DNA of 64,000 nucleotides from Montifringilla adamsi (taxonomy: Eukaryota; Chordata; Aves; Passeriformes; Passeridae): positions 3,795,679-3,859,678 of the forward strand of contig JAGGNK010010337.1 in NCBI GenBank assembly GCA_017590115.1, written 5' to 3'. This document shows, in pieces, positions 48,700 to 60,790 of the stretch. Under the pieces are notes generated by a model. The model was not told where the DNA came from. It searched no databases and worked only from the letters and a program-made list of their open reading frames with translations. A program made the position numbers and the translations under genes. Numbering within the stretch: the stretch's first letter is position 1; each line of letters starts with the position of its first letter.

Positions 48700-51600
48700 T
48701 ACTTACAGATTACCACTTAGCACAGGGATCTGTATGGATCAGACAACATCTTGCATCTGTCTGGAGCATTCCTGCATGAAAAGATGCGACAATGGCCAGT
48801 GCACAGGGAAGAAAAAGGCACTGCACGAGCAAAGCAGGGGCTGGGCTCTCAAAGTGCCATCTGACAGCAACAGCTTGCCACCTCACCACAGACTACAAGT
48901 GTGATCTGCTGGAATCAAGTATGCTTTCATCTTTTGTTTTGTTTTCTTAAAAATGACTAGATTTCAATAAAGATCACATTTCTGCAGCAAGAGACTTCAG
49001 TTTCTAATACTGATCAGAAAAAAATTCCCCAAACGAAGAAAAAAACTAAAACCATCTAAGCTGATTGGTTTTACACATACTTTTATCATTCCACTAATGC
49101 TGTTTAAAGGCAGTGAAAGTATATGGTGCTGCACTTGTCTTGAGAAAAAAACTGGTCACAAACAGAGCACTTGAATAATTTACAAGTTTAAACTACACCA
49201 GTGAGTTATTTACCTTCTTTCATTTGCTCCTCCTAGTTTTTCAGATATACAACACATCAATCTTTTTCACTTGAAATGCAATAGTTTTCTTTTTTACTCA
49301 AACATTTAAGTGATCAATTGTCACTCCCAAAGAATAAAAATTAAGGACTTGTTCAAAACATAAGTATCACTTGAGAAAACACTTCTTCATCAGTTGTTTC
49401 TCCTTAAAGGAGTTTTAAACTTTGACATTTTCAAGTTTTTGGCATGCAAAAACTTGACTGTAAAGCTGCAAAAGTAACGCCCCACATAATCAAATGGCAC
49501 CACAGAACCACTTTGCAACTTGATTATGGGATACCAACATCCAAAAAGACTGGAAACTGGCAAAGGATCAAAACTAATCAAATTAAATAGGACTGTTCCT
49601 ACACTTATGTCTTGTTATCTACAAAGATAACAGCGTGTTCCTGAAATACATCTTTATTACAAACTATAGGTAATTTCAGCATCAATTGTGTGTATCTAGT
49701 TCCAAGCAAAAGGCTGTCACACCATACCAGAGAGCTTCATTAGGGGAGAGTGCTTCAGGCTCCTCTAGAAGACAGGCAGTTCAGAAACTGTCTGCTACAA
49801 GAGCTGCAGAGACACAATCATACACCCAAGCCTTGACAGTTTGGGGAAAAGAATCACATTAGCTCTGATGAGTTTTACAAAACCTTCAAATTTCTTGGCC
49901 CTCTGTTAATAAAGGACATTGCAGCACAACAGATATTCACTTTACCTCTGGAAGAACAGGCAAACACAAGACAGAAGCTACTGCAGCAACTTCAACAGGA
50001 ATGAGCTGAGTCTTCCATCATACAAAGTCATGACTGGGGAGCCTAAAGAAGATGCCACCACATAAAAAAACTTATTCCTGTTGCAGGAATATTTTGAGTA
50101 AAGTCTCCAGCTTGAATTAAGAAAACATGACTACGTAATTTCAATTGTCCTTGTGCTCTGAAAAACTTGACACATACAGCAGCATGGTAGAGCCAGGTAG
50201 CAATGGTAGAGCAGAAGCAATGCTCGAAAAGGACACACAAAATCACAGGCACCAAATTCTGAATTACTGTGGAAAAGAAAACCTACCCCTTACAATGGAA
50301 GACATCTTTAATGAATAGAACTGGAGGAGACAAGGCAAAAACTATGTAGGCAGAAGCTAACTCTTCACAGGGTGGGAGAAGGGAAGAAGGCACCCTTTTG
50401 CTATCTACATTTGGGAGCATGAGAAAAATGTAAGTGAAATTGGTGGGAGAAGTCAAAAAAAAATCTAATTATCCTTTATCACTAACACATCTGCAGAAGA
50501 AGCTCCATTTGAAAGAAGGCCTTCCAATTAGAAGAACAGGAATAGCCTTACCTTATTTCAAATACAGTAGAAATGCAAAATCCTGAAAGCAGGGATTTGC
50601 ATATTAAGTTATCTACTGCATTTAAATCTGGGTGTATTAGAAATTCACTTCTGAAAGAAGAGAACAAGTAGCTTGATTAGTAGAAGTTCAGTGAGTAGTT
50701 CTACTCACTGAACTTCTGACCAAGGTTTAGGACTGTCTGGAAGTCCTTGGCCTCTACCCTCAATAAGATAATGCTCCTCATCACTCAAACACACATCCTA
50801 AAAGCAAAATACAAGGAAGAGAAATGTTAGCTTGTAACAGAAGTCTGCCACTCCTACTCACATATTTATAGCACCAGGGTTGAGCATAAGGGTTGTAGAA
50901 TTTAAAATAACAGTAAAGATATTAAGGACTCTGAAGACAAGTAATCATATGGGATAGCACAAGGAAAAATGCAGCTTAACAGTGCAACTATCCCACTGGG
51001 AAAGCCATCGACAGGTTAATAAAGCATTCAAGAGAAATGATGATCAAGTACTCATGATACAGCTTAAAACAGCAGTTTTCAAGAGCTCCCATCCAAAACC
51101 AGAGGAGAAAGGGTTGCACATTAGTTATGGGAGAAATTCCAAGTCCATGGGGCCAGAAATTAGGAATTACATTAGAAATTGTAATTGCCCATACAACTTT
51201 CCAAAGAGACTGTTTTAGTTGCAAGGTCAGAAACACCAAGGACAGAATACCTAAAGCACTGGGAACATCATCATCTCCATTAGTAACTAAAGTTAAATTA
51301 TTTTAAGGTATTCTTGGCCAATATGGTGTTGTGATAAGCATTCTTAGGACAAGTTTCTGCTGAGAAGAAGGATTTGCATCTCTGAGCTCAAACTTTGAAA
51401 AACTTCTTTAGGAAATTACTGCTTTTAATTTTTCAAGTTTTTGGTTGGTAGTCTTGAAGAAAACAGCTGGCAATTTTTTTAAAGATGTGCAAATAAGTAT
51501 GTTTTGTGAAACCTTGCATCTTTTACTATGGCAAGAAAAGCAAGGCAGAAATTTGCTTAATCCAGCTTGCAGGAACAAACATAAACTAAAAGCCAATTGC

Positions 51601-52154
51601 AAACTCTGAAAAGCCAGAGAAATAGGCCAGCCTCTCTCCTGACAGGTGTCATGGAGTTGACAGGATTGAACAGGATGAACACACTGCTCCCCTCCACGAA
51701 GAGGTTAATTTTTTTTTTAAAAGCCACAAAAATCCCTACTTCTCCTCAAAGGACTCGGAGTTCTGAAGAATCCATCTACAGGCCTGTCTGCAGTATTGTC
51801 AAAGGATTTAGTCATTCCACAGGGAGAGCCAAAGATTTTATAATTTTTTTAAATGAGACCTGATTAAAATTTAACACAGTTAAATAACATATCTAGGAGT
51901 TTAAATACCCTACTTCTAAAAATGATGGCAAGTAGAAACTGCAAGACAAGCAGGATCTTTGAAAATCAGCTGCTTTATGTGACTAACACAGCAGAGTATG
52001 ACTTAAACCAGAGCTTCAAAAACTCTGGACTGCTACCTGCTCATTCCTATCCAGACTGTCACAACACACTGCACAAGTGTGATGAGGTTTGGGTGCCTTT
52101 CATTATAACAGTCCTATTTTAATACAAAATCTCTGTTCAAAAGAGTTTGATCCA
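48700..52154. other. Non-coding intronic stretch
   Basis: No gene or dispersed repeat recognised. The one feature of note is the perfect 36-bp palindrome at 50682-50717. Confidence 0.6.
50682..50717. repeat. Perfect inverted repeat, 17-bp arms, 2-nt centre
   Basis: AGAAGTTCAGTGAGTAG (50682-50698), TT, CTACTCACTGAACTTCT (50701-50717). The arms match at all 17 positions. It could extrude as a cruciform or fold as a hairpin in either transcript. The lack of any mismatch suggests a recent origin, for example by template switching during replication. Confidence 0.95.
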
Positions 52155-53000
52155 AAAGAATTACACCCCAGAGTGCTGTGTAGCCCTTCAGAAAGATCTT
52201 GACAGGCTGGAGAGATGGGAACAGCAGAACTGTCTGAAATTCAACAGAGGCAAGTGCAGGGTGCTGCACCTGAGGAGGAATAACCCCATGGAATAACCAG
52301 TACAGGCTGGGGCTGATCAGCTGAAAAGCAGCTCTGTGGAGGAGTACCTGGGGGCCCTGGTGGACAACAAGCTGTCCGTGAGCCATTAGTGTGTCCTTGT
52401 GTCCAAGAAGGCCAATGGTATCCTGGGGGGCATTAGGAAAAGCATTGCCAGCAGGTCAGGAAGGTGATTCTGTCCCTCGGGTCAGCCCTGGTGAGGCCTC
52501 ACCTAGGGTGCTGTGTGCAGTTCTTGGCTCCTCAGGACAAGAGATTTGGAGTTCCTGGAGTGGGTCCAGCAGCCGAAGGGCTGTGAAGATAATTAAGGGA
52601 CTGGAGCACTTCTCTCATAAGGAAAGGCAGAGAGAGCTGGGCCTGCCTGCTCAGTCTCATGAACAGAAGATTGAGAGGGTGCCCCACCAATGTTTGTCAG
52701 TGTCTGAAAGGAGGGTGTCAGAAGAATGGAACCAGGCTCCGCTTGGAGGTGCCAAGCAGTGTGACAAGAGGCACTGGGCACAAACTGATGCACAGGAGGT
52801 TTATCCTGAATATCAGGAAGAACTTTACTGTGCAGGTGATTGAGTGCTGGAACAGATTGTCCAGAGAGGTTGTAAAGTCTCCTTCCCTGGAGATATTCAA
52901 AAGCCATCTGGACAATCCTGACTAATGTGCCTGAACAAGGAGGCTGGACTAGATGACCTCCAGTGGTCCCTTCCAACCTGAACCATGCTAGGATTCTGTA
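52155..53000 (+). mobile_element. CR1 LINE 3' end (5'-truncated)
   Basis: Plus-strand CR1 fragment of about 850 bp. In shifting frames it encodes the C-terminal part of ORF2: KCRVLHLRRNNPM, VDNKLSVSH followed by a stop, KKANGILGGIRKSIASRS, KIIKGLEHFSHKERQRELG, then GHKLMHRRFILNIRKNF and LSREVVKSPSLEIFKSHLD. It ends in the typical CR1 3' UTR: gactagatgacctccagtgg, cccttccaacctgaaccatg, then ggattctgta, a degraded unit of the terminal octamer repeat. It is truncated at its 5' end near 52155 (starting at the complement of the RT-to-C-terminal junction), the usual result of incomplete target-primed reverse transcription. Several frameshifts and stops make it inactive. It lies antisense to SERGEF. 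Confidence 0.93.
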
Positions 53001-53013
53001 ACCAAGCTAGTAC

Positions 53014-53086
53014 TCATAATACTGCTCAGAAGACAATACTGCTACAATACTGCTGATAATACTGCTCAGGAGAAAATCTACTTCAC
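53014..53086. repeat. Imperfect tandem duplication, period 40 bp
   Basis: ataatactgctcag occurs at 53016 and again at 53056, each followed by a related aga(a/g)(g/a)acaat segment. It starts just past the CR1 3' end. Confidence 0.7.
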
Positions 53087-55226
53087 AGGTGACACAACTG
53101 CAGGCTAGAACAAGGCAGCACAAGCACTCAAAGTCCAGAAAATGAGCAAACACCACGTACAGTTTCACCTTCTCTTTTTGTTATCACATTAACTCCATAT
53201 CCATGATTAAAAGCAAAGTAAAAGAACAACTAAGAAGAAAAGCCTTGATAGCTTAGCAAGATCTTCACTTGGTGTTTAAACATAAATAGCACATAAGGCA
53301 CCACATGATCTTGTCCACAGATCATGTGGTACATGCTATAAATTGTCTTTTTAGGAACTGAAGTCATCTCCCTTCAGAGTGAAAGCCAGAGAATGCTGTC
53401 ACTGCTACTGTTGGCACATGTTTGCTTACCCCTATATGTTTATGACCCCTGTGTCAAGGCTTGTGAGCTGGAACAGTTTGAGATAGTCAATGGATTCCCA
53501 GAGCAGCTGATTTTGAAAAGCAGCAGTGTCCATTCCAGAGCACTGTCCATTTCAGCAACCTGCACCAGGAAATTCACAGGATTTATCTGCAATACCCACA
53601 GTAGGGAAGAAAGTTCCTTTTTGTTTTGATTACTCTGCTGAATTATCACAGTAAAGCTGTTCTCAGGTTTAAACATAAATCTATTGCTGCTAGCATCCAT
53701 GAATTTTAATATATTCAGTTCCCTAAACTGTCTATGCTACTACAGCAACTGAAGGTGTCTCAGTCTGAGGCATTTATTCTCCTGTCTTTGAAATGCTATT
53801 AATGTTATCATTCATTTATTACACAGTCTGGAAATTATGACACTGAGGATGTCTGTTCTTTTCAGTATCCAAGTTGCTTACAAACCAACGCCTTGTTTCC
53901 AAAGGCATTTTCTCATATCATTCTACATGCATAACAAAATGAAACAGAGGACTTTCCAGTGGTCTGAGAGCTCCACACAACTGATTTCCCTACAGTCATG
54001 ATGAAGATGGGTTAGTGGCAGAATCTGATCTGCTCTGTCCATGCTGTTGCCGTGTGGATATTCTGTTCTGCACAACAATTCAGGCCCAGATTAATGAAAG
54101 CAGACTGAAGGCACACAATCACGGCCTCTGCACCCCCCTGCTTTTCTTAGCACCTAATGGCTTCATCCCATCTCCTGCTCTCACCATGTCTCTGACAACC
54201 AAAGCTTGAGACAAACAGGGTAGCAAGTATCAAGCTACCTTATTTCTCCTTCCATTTTTATTTTAACCTAATCAATGGTAACCCCTCTGCTTAAGTCAAC
54301 AAGTGTTTGGGTTTACACCATTTATCAATGCTGCGGAAGCTTCAGTGGAAGCTGAGAACATAAGAACCTTGCAGGCTTTGGCACCTAAGGTCTGAAGGCC
54401 TCTGAACCCAATCCTCTTCTTTTATCTGGATTAATAATAGATTCATACTCCAAAAGATTCCTGGAAAACATTCCTTTTTAGTATGGGCCTTTCCCAACTG
54501 AAAAACAGACAACTACCTTTCTGTCTTTCCTTCCTACTCTTAGGTCTCAAATCTTAAATTAATCTTGTGAGTGAAATATATTCCTTCTCAAATAAATGAA
54601 GTATAATGAAAACAGCTAGGTCTAAGACTAAAAATTATTGTGCTTTTTTTTAGCCTGTTATCGTCCCCTGCTTTAGACGTCCTCTTTAAGGTCAGGACAT
54701 GGACAAGCACACAGTATACTGAAAGACTTACAAAAAGGGACTATTTTGAGCCACAACAATTAAGCTCCACAGTGACAAAAGCAGTCAGCAGAGGAAACTG
54801 AAGAACTTCAAAATTATCTTTTTTGGTTCCTTTCACCATTTCCTCTGACATGTGAGCAAAAATTCTTATGACGGCTCTTCTGGGAATTTTTTTCTCCCTT
54901 TCTTTTGTAGTTTCCACTTCTCAGCTAATTTTGGCCTGTCCAATTGGTTGCTTAGAGATGCTTCAGTTTTTATTGCTCTTTTTCCGTTTGTACTGTAATT
55001 TTATTCTGAATGTCACCTCTAGCAAGACTAGTTTTGCAAGTGAAGCAAGCAAAGAAAAGCCCTTTTAAGCAACAACACCAATGTCTACAGAGCAGCATCC
55101 TACACATCTTTTCCTCTCCTACGTTCAAAAAGTGTAGGAAAGAGTCCTTAGCAACATTTAGCTCTGTCTCAACAGCAGGCAAATCTCTAGAAGTCTGTCT
55201 GACAGGATGGTTTTGACCTCTGGCAG
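53087..55226. other. Non-coding intronic stretch
   Basis: No gene recognised. It contains the inverted repeat at 53300-53330 and leads into the GA microsatellite. Confidence 0.6.
53300..53330. repeat. Inverted repeat, 12-bp perfect arms, 7-nt loop
   Basis: ACCACATGATCT (53300-53311) and AGATCATGTGGT (53319-53330) around TGTCCAC. A simple foldback. Confidence 0.9.
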
Positions 55227-55230
55227 TGAA

Positions 55231-55278
<48 letters not shown>
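55227..55278. repeat. (GA)n microsatellite
   Basis: About 25 GA units with one AAAG interruption. It lies about 70 bp upstream of a TATA-like box, so GA-binding factors could matter if the adjacent promoter candidate is real. Confidence 0.95.
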
Positions 55279-55279
<1 letters not shown>

Positions 55280-55339
55280 TATAAAATAGGCACTGCTAAA
55301 ATCACCCAGGAAACGAAGTGTGTATAGTAGGGGAGAGAA

Positions 55340-55745
55340 GGGAGGATAAAAGCAGCACCTCCAGCTCCCAGACATGCCCGCCTATCCCATCCTAAGCCCT
55401 TGCTGAGCCCCTGTGCTCCGATGCCTGGTAGGACAGTGCCATGCCGTGGACACTCGGCTCGCTGCTCTCTGCAGTCCCTGCAGGTACAGTAGGCCTGCTT
55501 CCTGACCCACTTTGCTCACCAATCTCTATTTAGCTCTACGCTAGTGATGCTCCTGGCATGACAATCAGATACTGCAGCCTGCAGTGCAGCTCGTTACAAC
55601 ACAGTGGCGAGCTCCGGGTAAATCCAGTGGAAAAGTACTGTATCAGCGGAGCCTAATTACGCTGAAGTCATCTTCATCAACTGACGTCAAACGCCACGCC
55701 ACAAAAGCGCTCGAGAGATTTAAAAGATGCCTTTTCATTTTAAAT
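55340..55745 (+). promoter_or_regulatory. Candidate intronic promoter/enhancer with perfect CRE
   Basis: A CpG-enriched segment with 16 CpGs between 55380 and 55740. In order on the plus strand: a TATA-like GATAAAAGC (55345-55353), a G+C-rich stretch where initiation would be expected about 30 bp on, an ATG at 55441 opening MPWTLGSLLSAVPA before a donor-like CAG|GTACAGT near 55482, then a full CRE palindrome TGACGTCA (55682-55689) among dense CpGs (acgccacgcc, agcgctcgag). The direction is opposite to SERGEF, so a short antisense or bidirectional transcript is the simplest hypothesis. The motifs are seen; promoter function, the exon and the peptide are inference. A conserved enhancer is an equally good reading. 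Confidence 0.4.
55682..55689. promoter_or_regulatory. Full CRE palindrome (CREB/ATF site)
   Basis: TGACGTCA, the eight-base consensus CREB/ATF site, in a CpG-rich local context (ctgacgtcaaacgccacgcc). Confidence 0.6.
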
Positions 55746-58700
55746 CTGCTAAATCTGCTAGGCATAAAGTAAATCCTAAAGGATCTTTTCTACTCAAGGG
55801 CTGCAAATGGCAAAAGCTAATAGAGCTAGTACCTTTTCTTTGGATTACCTAATCAATCTTAGAACTCGTGCCACTTGAAACCTGCCATAATTCCTTCCAC
55901 TGTCATTTATTCTTAACTAGAGAGGAGCTCTACACCTTAATGTCCAGTGAAATTGTAAACTTAATCTCACTACAGCTATTAAAATTATCTTCTTATGTGC
56001 AAGAACCAAATTTCTCCTTCAGACACAGCCACATAAGAATTAATTTCAAATCCTACTCGCAGTTAACTTCAGATTTTACTTGCACATACACGCGTAAGGG
56101 ATAAATTGGTTTTGGAAAATTAATGATTATACCAGACAGCTAGGACTCTTCTGGCTCCAAAGTTAAGGTGTAATAGGTGAATACCTCTAAGATCAAGAAA
56201 CTGGAGTTTGGTCGTATTTCATTTACCTGCAAAAAATACGCAGGCATCTCCCCTCTCTCATAGAAAGTATTGTAAAAAATGGCCGTAACATGGGACTCCG
56301 AAAAGAAATCCAATTGCCAAGCCCCTAAGACATATGGTAGTAATTCACTATACTACAAATCTCTACTTTCTTTCTGGACACTGAAGTTAACTGGAGAGTT
56401 CTGCAGTGGATACCATACATTGCTAATATTTTGCATGTAGAAGGCACTGAAATATGAAACATTTGAGGGTCTTACCAACTCTCTCCTTGGCAAGACACTT
56501 CTTCTGTTCAGTGGAATATTTTTGTACTTAAAAAACTCAGATTCTTATCAAGAAAACTTTTGAGAGTTACTCAGAATTGTTACACCAAAACATTTTAAGT
56601 GTCTTAAGATTAGATATACTGAATTTAAAACACTAAAACTAGCACAAACTTATTGAGTGATGATAAATAAAAGCAGCAACAGAAAGTACTGAACATATCC
56701 AGTGGGGCCATGAGTGCTTTACAGGTGTGGATCATTTACAGAAGGTGTTGTGTACAGGAGGGAGCATGAGGAGCAATTATTCACAAAGCAGTCCCACTGT
56801 GCACAAGCATAAGTTTAATCCTTTGCAGGAGTTTATTCATGTGCAATATGACCAGTTCTACTGGTGAGCAAGTACTACTACTAAAAAAAAATTCTTGTGG
56901 CTTGGCAAATGCTACAAACTGATGGCATTGTGGTGGTTTTTGGCTTTTTTTTTTTTTTTTTTTTTTGCACTACCATAATCACACTAATTTACTAAATAAA
57001 CTGATGATTCCCAAAAATGGACCCCAAAATGCTATGTAAAATCTCTCCAACAAGAAGTCTGATTATCCATTAAGTGGGATGATACCAGCCAACAACAAGA
57101 GAAAACAAAATTAAACATCCATCAGAATGTGCAATTCATCCAAATTTCATACCACAGGCACCTACAAATATATGAGTCATTATTATAATGTACAAGGTAA
57201 TTATATTTCATCACTCATTACCTTGACCCAAGGAGGACCTCTCATCTTCAGATGGAAGATGCAATCCAGACTTGCATTTTTATGATTAAGGAACCCTGCA
57301 AGAAGCACAGCTTACATAAAGCAGCATGCTTAGACTAGCAGCTGTGCAGATGCAGAAGAAACTCAACCTCAAAAGACTGCTGTACGACTGCTTCTTTTGC
57401 CCACCAGTGCCCTCACACCAAGTATTCCACACTTCAACCCAAGACAAGCAGAGAGAATCCAACAGGGCTCTCTGCAGGAAGGACACAGCTGGGACAGTTG
57501 TTAGTGACAGATCTACCATAACTCACAGGCACCTGGCAAGCAAAGAGGGTATTCAGAAGTAAAAAGCTTCTCTGTTCCTACCTACAATGGGATCAACAAC
57601 ACCACTAAGAGATTATTTTGCTGCCTTGTTATTTATTGAAGATAAGATCACCCTCAGGGCTGTCCCAGGGCAAAGAGCCTGGCAAAGCAGACATCCTCTT
57701 GACAGTTTTTCCTCAGGACTAAAATTTACAGCTCATTTGATTTCAGCTTCCTGAGCCATTCACCACAAAACTAAACCTAGACCTTCAGAAGTCGCTTCTC
57801 TAACCTCACATCTACTCAATTCACGAAGAGAATACACAGTGAGGCCTTGGAGTTCAGGAAGAGCAAATGAATTACTATACTGGATCAGCCCACTCCAGTG
57901 ACAAGTATTTCACAAGCACATAACAGAAATCCTTGCCAGACAGTTACACAATAACCTACAAAGTCTATTTTTAGGGTCCATAAAAGTTTACATCCTTTCA
58001 AAAGACTATACAGATCTTTGTTTGCTTTTTTTTTATGTGAACTTGGAAATGCTCAATATTGGCATCCAAACATCCACTGAGCCCTGCTATGATGTATTTC
58101 CTTCTCCAGAGCATTTGTTATTGTTTTTAATCAAACAAAAGCTGTCTAGGAATCCAAGGCTCTAATCTGAATTGTTACTGCTTGAACATCTGTTAAAAAA
58201 TTCTTGCTTCAAAAGTAGAACAGATTCTGGTTTACATGGAAAACTACGTAAGCAATACATATCTGGCAAATCAAGAAAGCACTTTAGGGGATATAATCTA
58301 AGATGCAATCATTGAATTGCTTCTTAGTCCTGGACTACGGAGTCAGAGTGAGAGAAAAACCACAAAAATAAACCTTGGTTTTGATGGTTACTTTCAATGT
58401 TACTGTGCTTAGTAGGTTGACTCCCGGTTGATTTGCAAATCCACACATGCCCCTGGGAGTGGGATCTCAGATCATTTAGCATCATGGCAGATTTCCAGTT
58501 CTTGGCAGGAGAGTTGTTTTTCTCCATGAATCAGCAACTGTCCATCACACTACAATCTGTGAAGTGAAAAACCCACCTCATCAGCATGAACTAAATGCAT
58601 GTATGTGTGTATACATCACAGAGGAGTTTCTGGTCTCTCTCTCTGCAGCCCACATGTGAGGACTGTCATTTGCACAAGCACATACCTGCCTCTGAAAGCC

Positions 58701-60329
58701 AACCACAAAAGGAAGTGATTTATCTCAACTTCTGCAGGCCTGTAATCTTTGATAACACGTCATCTGCATGGTAAGCCTTTAAATGTTATGGTAAAGAACA
58801 TAAACAACACCCCATCCTATTTACTGCTTTCTCCTATCAACGGGCAACTCCAGAGCCAGGCCCACTGTGGTCAGCTGCAGAACAACTGCCTGTGCCTGCT
58901 GCTGGAGAGTAAAGAACATTTTCATTGTCACACAATGCTTACCAGCAAATGCACTCTAAACACCCATCAGCAAGGAAAACAAGAGCAAATAAGTCACATT
59001 TGAAACATCTTCCTGAAACATGCTCCAGAATTTTAACAGCTCTCTGTAATACAGATGATGCTTCTAAAAAATGATAGCAAATGAGATGAATGCTGCCCCA
59101 GTAAAGTGAACTTATTCTCAGAAATACTCTGACAAGCAAATCATGGATTTTGGAGATGTATTACAGAAAAGGATGTACTAATAAGTCCTCATTTTATTCT
59201 TCCTGTGTCTGTCTCTTCCTGATACACAAGAGATTGCAGTATGCCTATTGTATGGCATCGCTGTGCTAATATTAAATAACAACAGATTTGCTGGCTGCTC
59301 AAAAATGCCATTTTTTGAAGGAGGCAAGGGAAAAAACTACTATAATCAGAAATTCACTCTTAAAATTCAGGAATCAGACACTCCCAGCCCCCCTGATCCA
59401 CCATGTAAACTACTAGAAAAACTATAACCTGATCCACTGGATGAAGCTGTTCAGCAGAATGTCTGGGTCTTCACTGTTCCCTCTGCGTGAATTACATGTC
59501 CAGGGCATTGCAAAATTCACCCAAATTACTCCCTTTTTCCAGAATCTAATCATAAAACCTGCACTTCAGGGTTATAAATTCACAGTTTGAGGCTAAGCAT
59601 AAATTCACTCAGTAAACTGGGTTTGTTTCTTGCAGCATTAATTTGCACATGCACTGAAGATCATCGAACACAGCACAGCCAAGTTATCAAACTGCAGCAA
59701 TGCTGTCAAAAGGACTTCTTTTTTTTTTTCCTTCAATGCAAACACGTCTTTTATTATTAGCTGCATAAGGGTGATCTATGTTTACACAGCTCAGAACTGG
59801 ATTTAAAACCAATTTTAACAGCCAACTGTTTCAACTTGCATGTAAACAAACATACTGCATTTCTTCATTAGCTGGAGTTTGCTGCAGTCTGTCAGCCATC
59901 TGTACTGTCTTGCATTCTGTTCTCTGTTCAGAGCACCACTATCAAATGTTGGTGATATAGTATTGCTCTCTTTGGAGACATCATGACTACACTATAAATA
60001 GTTTAGAGACATAACACACTATTTCTAACAGTTGTCTTAATATCTGCTTTCTCAGAATGCATTAGGTTGTTCTATTTTTCATCCAATTTTGGTACTCTGT
60101 TTTTTTTTTTTTTATTTTGCAAATACGAGGAAAAAAGATTTTATTTTGGCACTCTCAGAGGTACAGAGCAAAAACTGCAGCCTGAGCAAGGCTTTATCCC
60201 AGCTTCTGCACCCCTCAAATCCCAGATGCAGAGGCCAAACCCCAGAACATAACCCTGCAAATATCTGCAGTGCAGTACAAGGGTGACTGCACAGTGCACA
60301 AAGAGTCAGGCTGTCCTTAAACCAGCTAG
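55746..60329. other. Non-coding intronic stretch
   Basis: No gene or dispersed repeat recognised. It contains a 22-base T run (56945-56966), a 10-base T run near 59720 and a 14-base T run at 60100-60113. Confidence 0.6.
56945..56966. repeat. Poly-T tract, 22 bases
   Basis: An uninterrupted run of 22 T. On the SERGEF sense strand this is poly-A. No retrotransposed body is recognisable next to it. Confidence 0.95.
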
Positions 60330-60790
60330 TTTAGGCGCTGGAGCCAGCCCTGGAGCACCTGCACGGAGAGCTGCAGGCTGACCCAGGCATTCACTGAAGT
60401 CACACCAGACAAACCCAGCCTGGAATCTCACGCTGCGCTGGTGCAGCTCTGTGCTGGAGCTCAGGAGCCCCCAGAGCCTTGCAGAGCCCTGGCTCACTCC
60501 AGCCATCTCAAACATCAGCACACCCCTGGCTCCAGCCAAAGGGAGCACAGCAGAACCCAGTTGGTGCCACCTGTCCCCAACCTCTCCCTGGGGTCACAGC
60601 GCCTGCAGATGCACCCTTGAGCAGCCCTACAGCCCCTGGGCTCTGCATGCCAGAGCCTTTCCCAAGGGCAGCCCTGCATCCCAGCTCCTGGGGCTGCCAG
60701 GAGCTCCCAGAAGCCGTGGTGGCACCACGAGTCCCCTCCAGCCTGCAGTCACACCCTGGGCTATCGGGCTGCTCTAAACTGCTCCAGCTC
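60330..60790. other. G+C-rich, CpG-poor block with overlapping chance frames
   Basis: Markedly richer in G+C than its neighbours, with many CAGCC/CCTGG/GGAGC words but only about nine CpGs. Open frames of 80-108 codons occur in several frames on both strands (for example 60451-60777 plus, 60508-60807 minus), which is what high G+C gives by chance. The translations are rich in Pro, Ala, Ser and Leu without domains. It could be a decayed repeat or a recombination-biased segment. I do not call a gene. Confidence 0.5.

Noticed and set aside
52391..52843. 150-codon plus frame
   Set aside because: It lies within CR1 3' sequence in a shifted frame; the recognisable CR1 peptide is in other frames.
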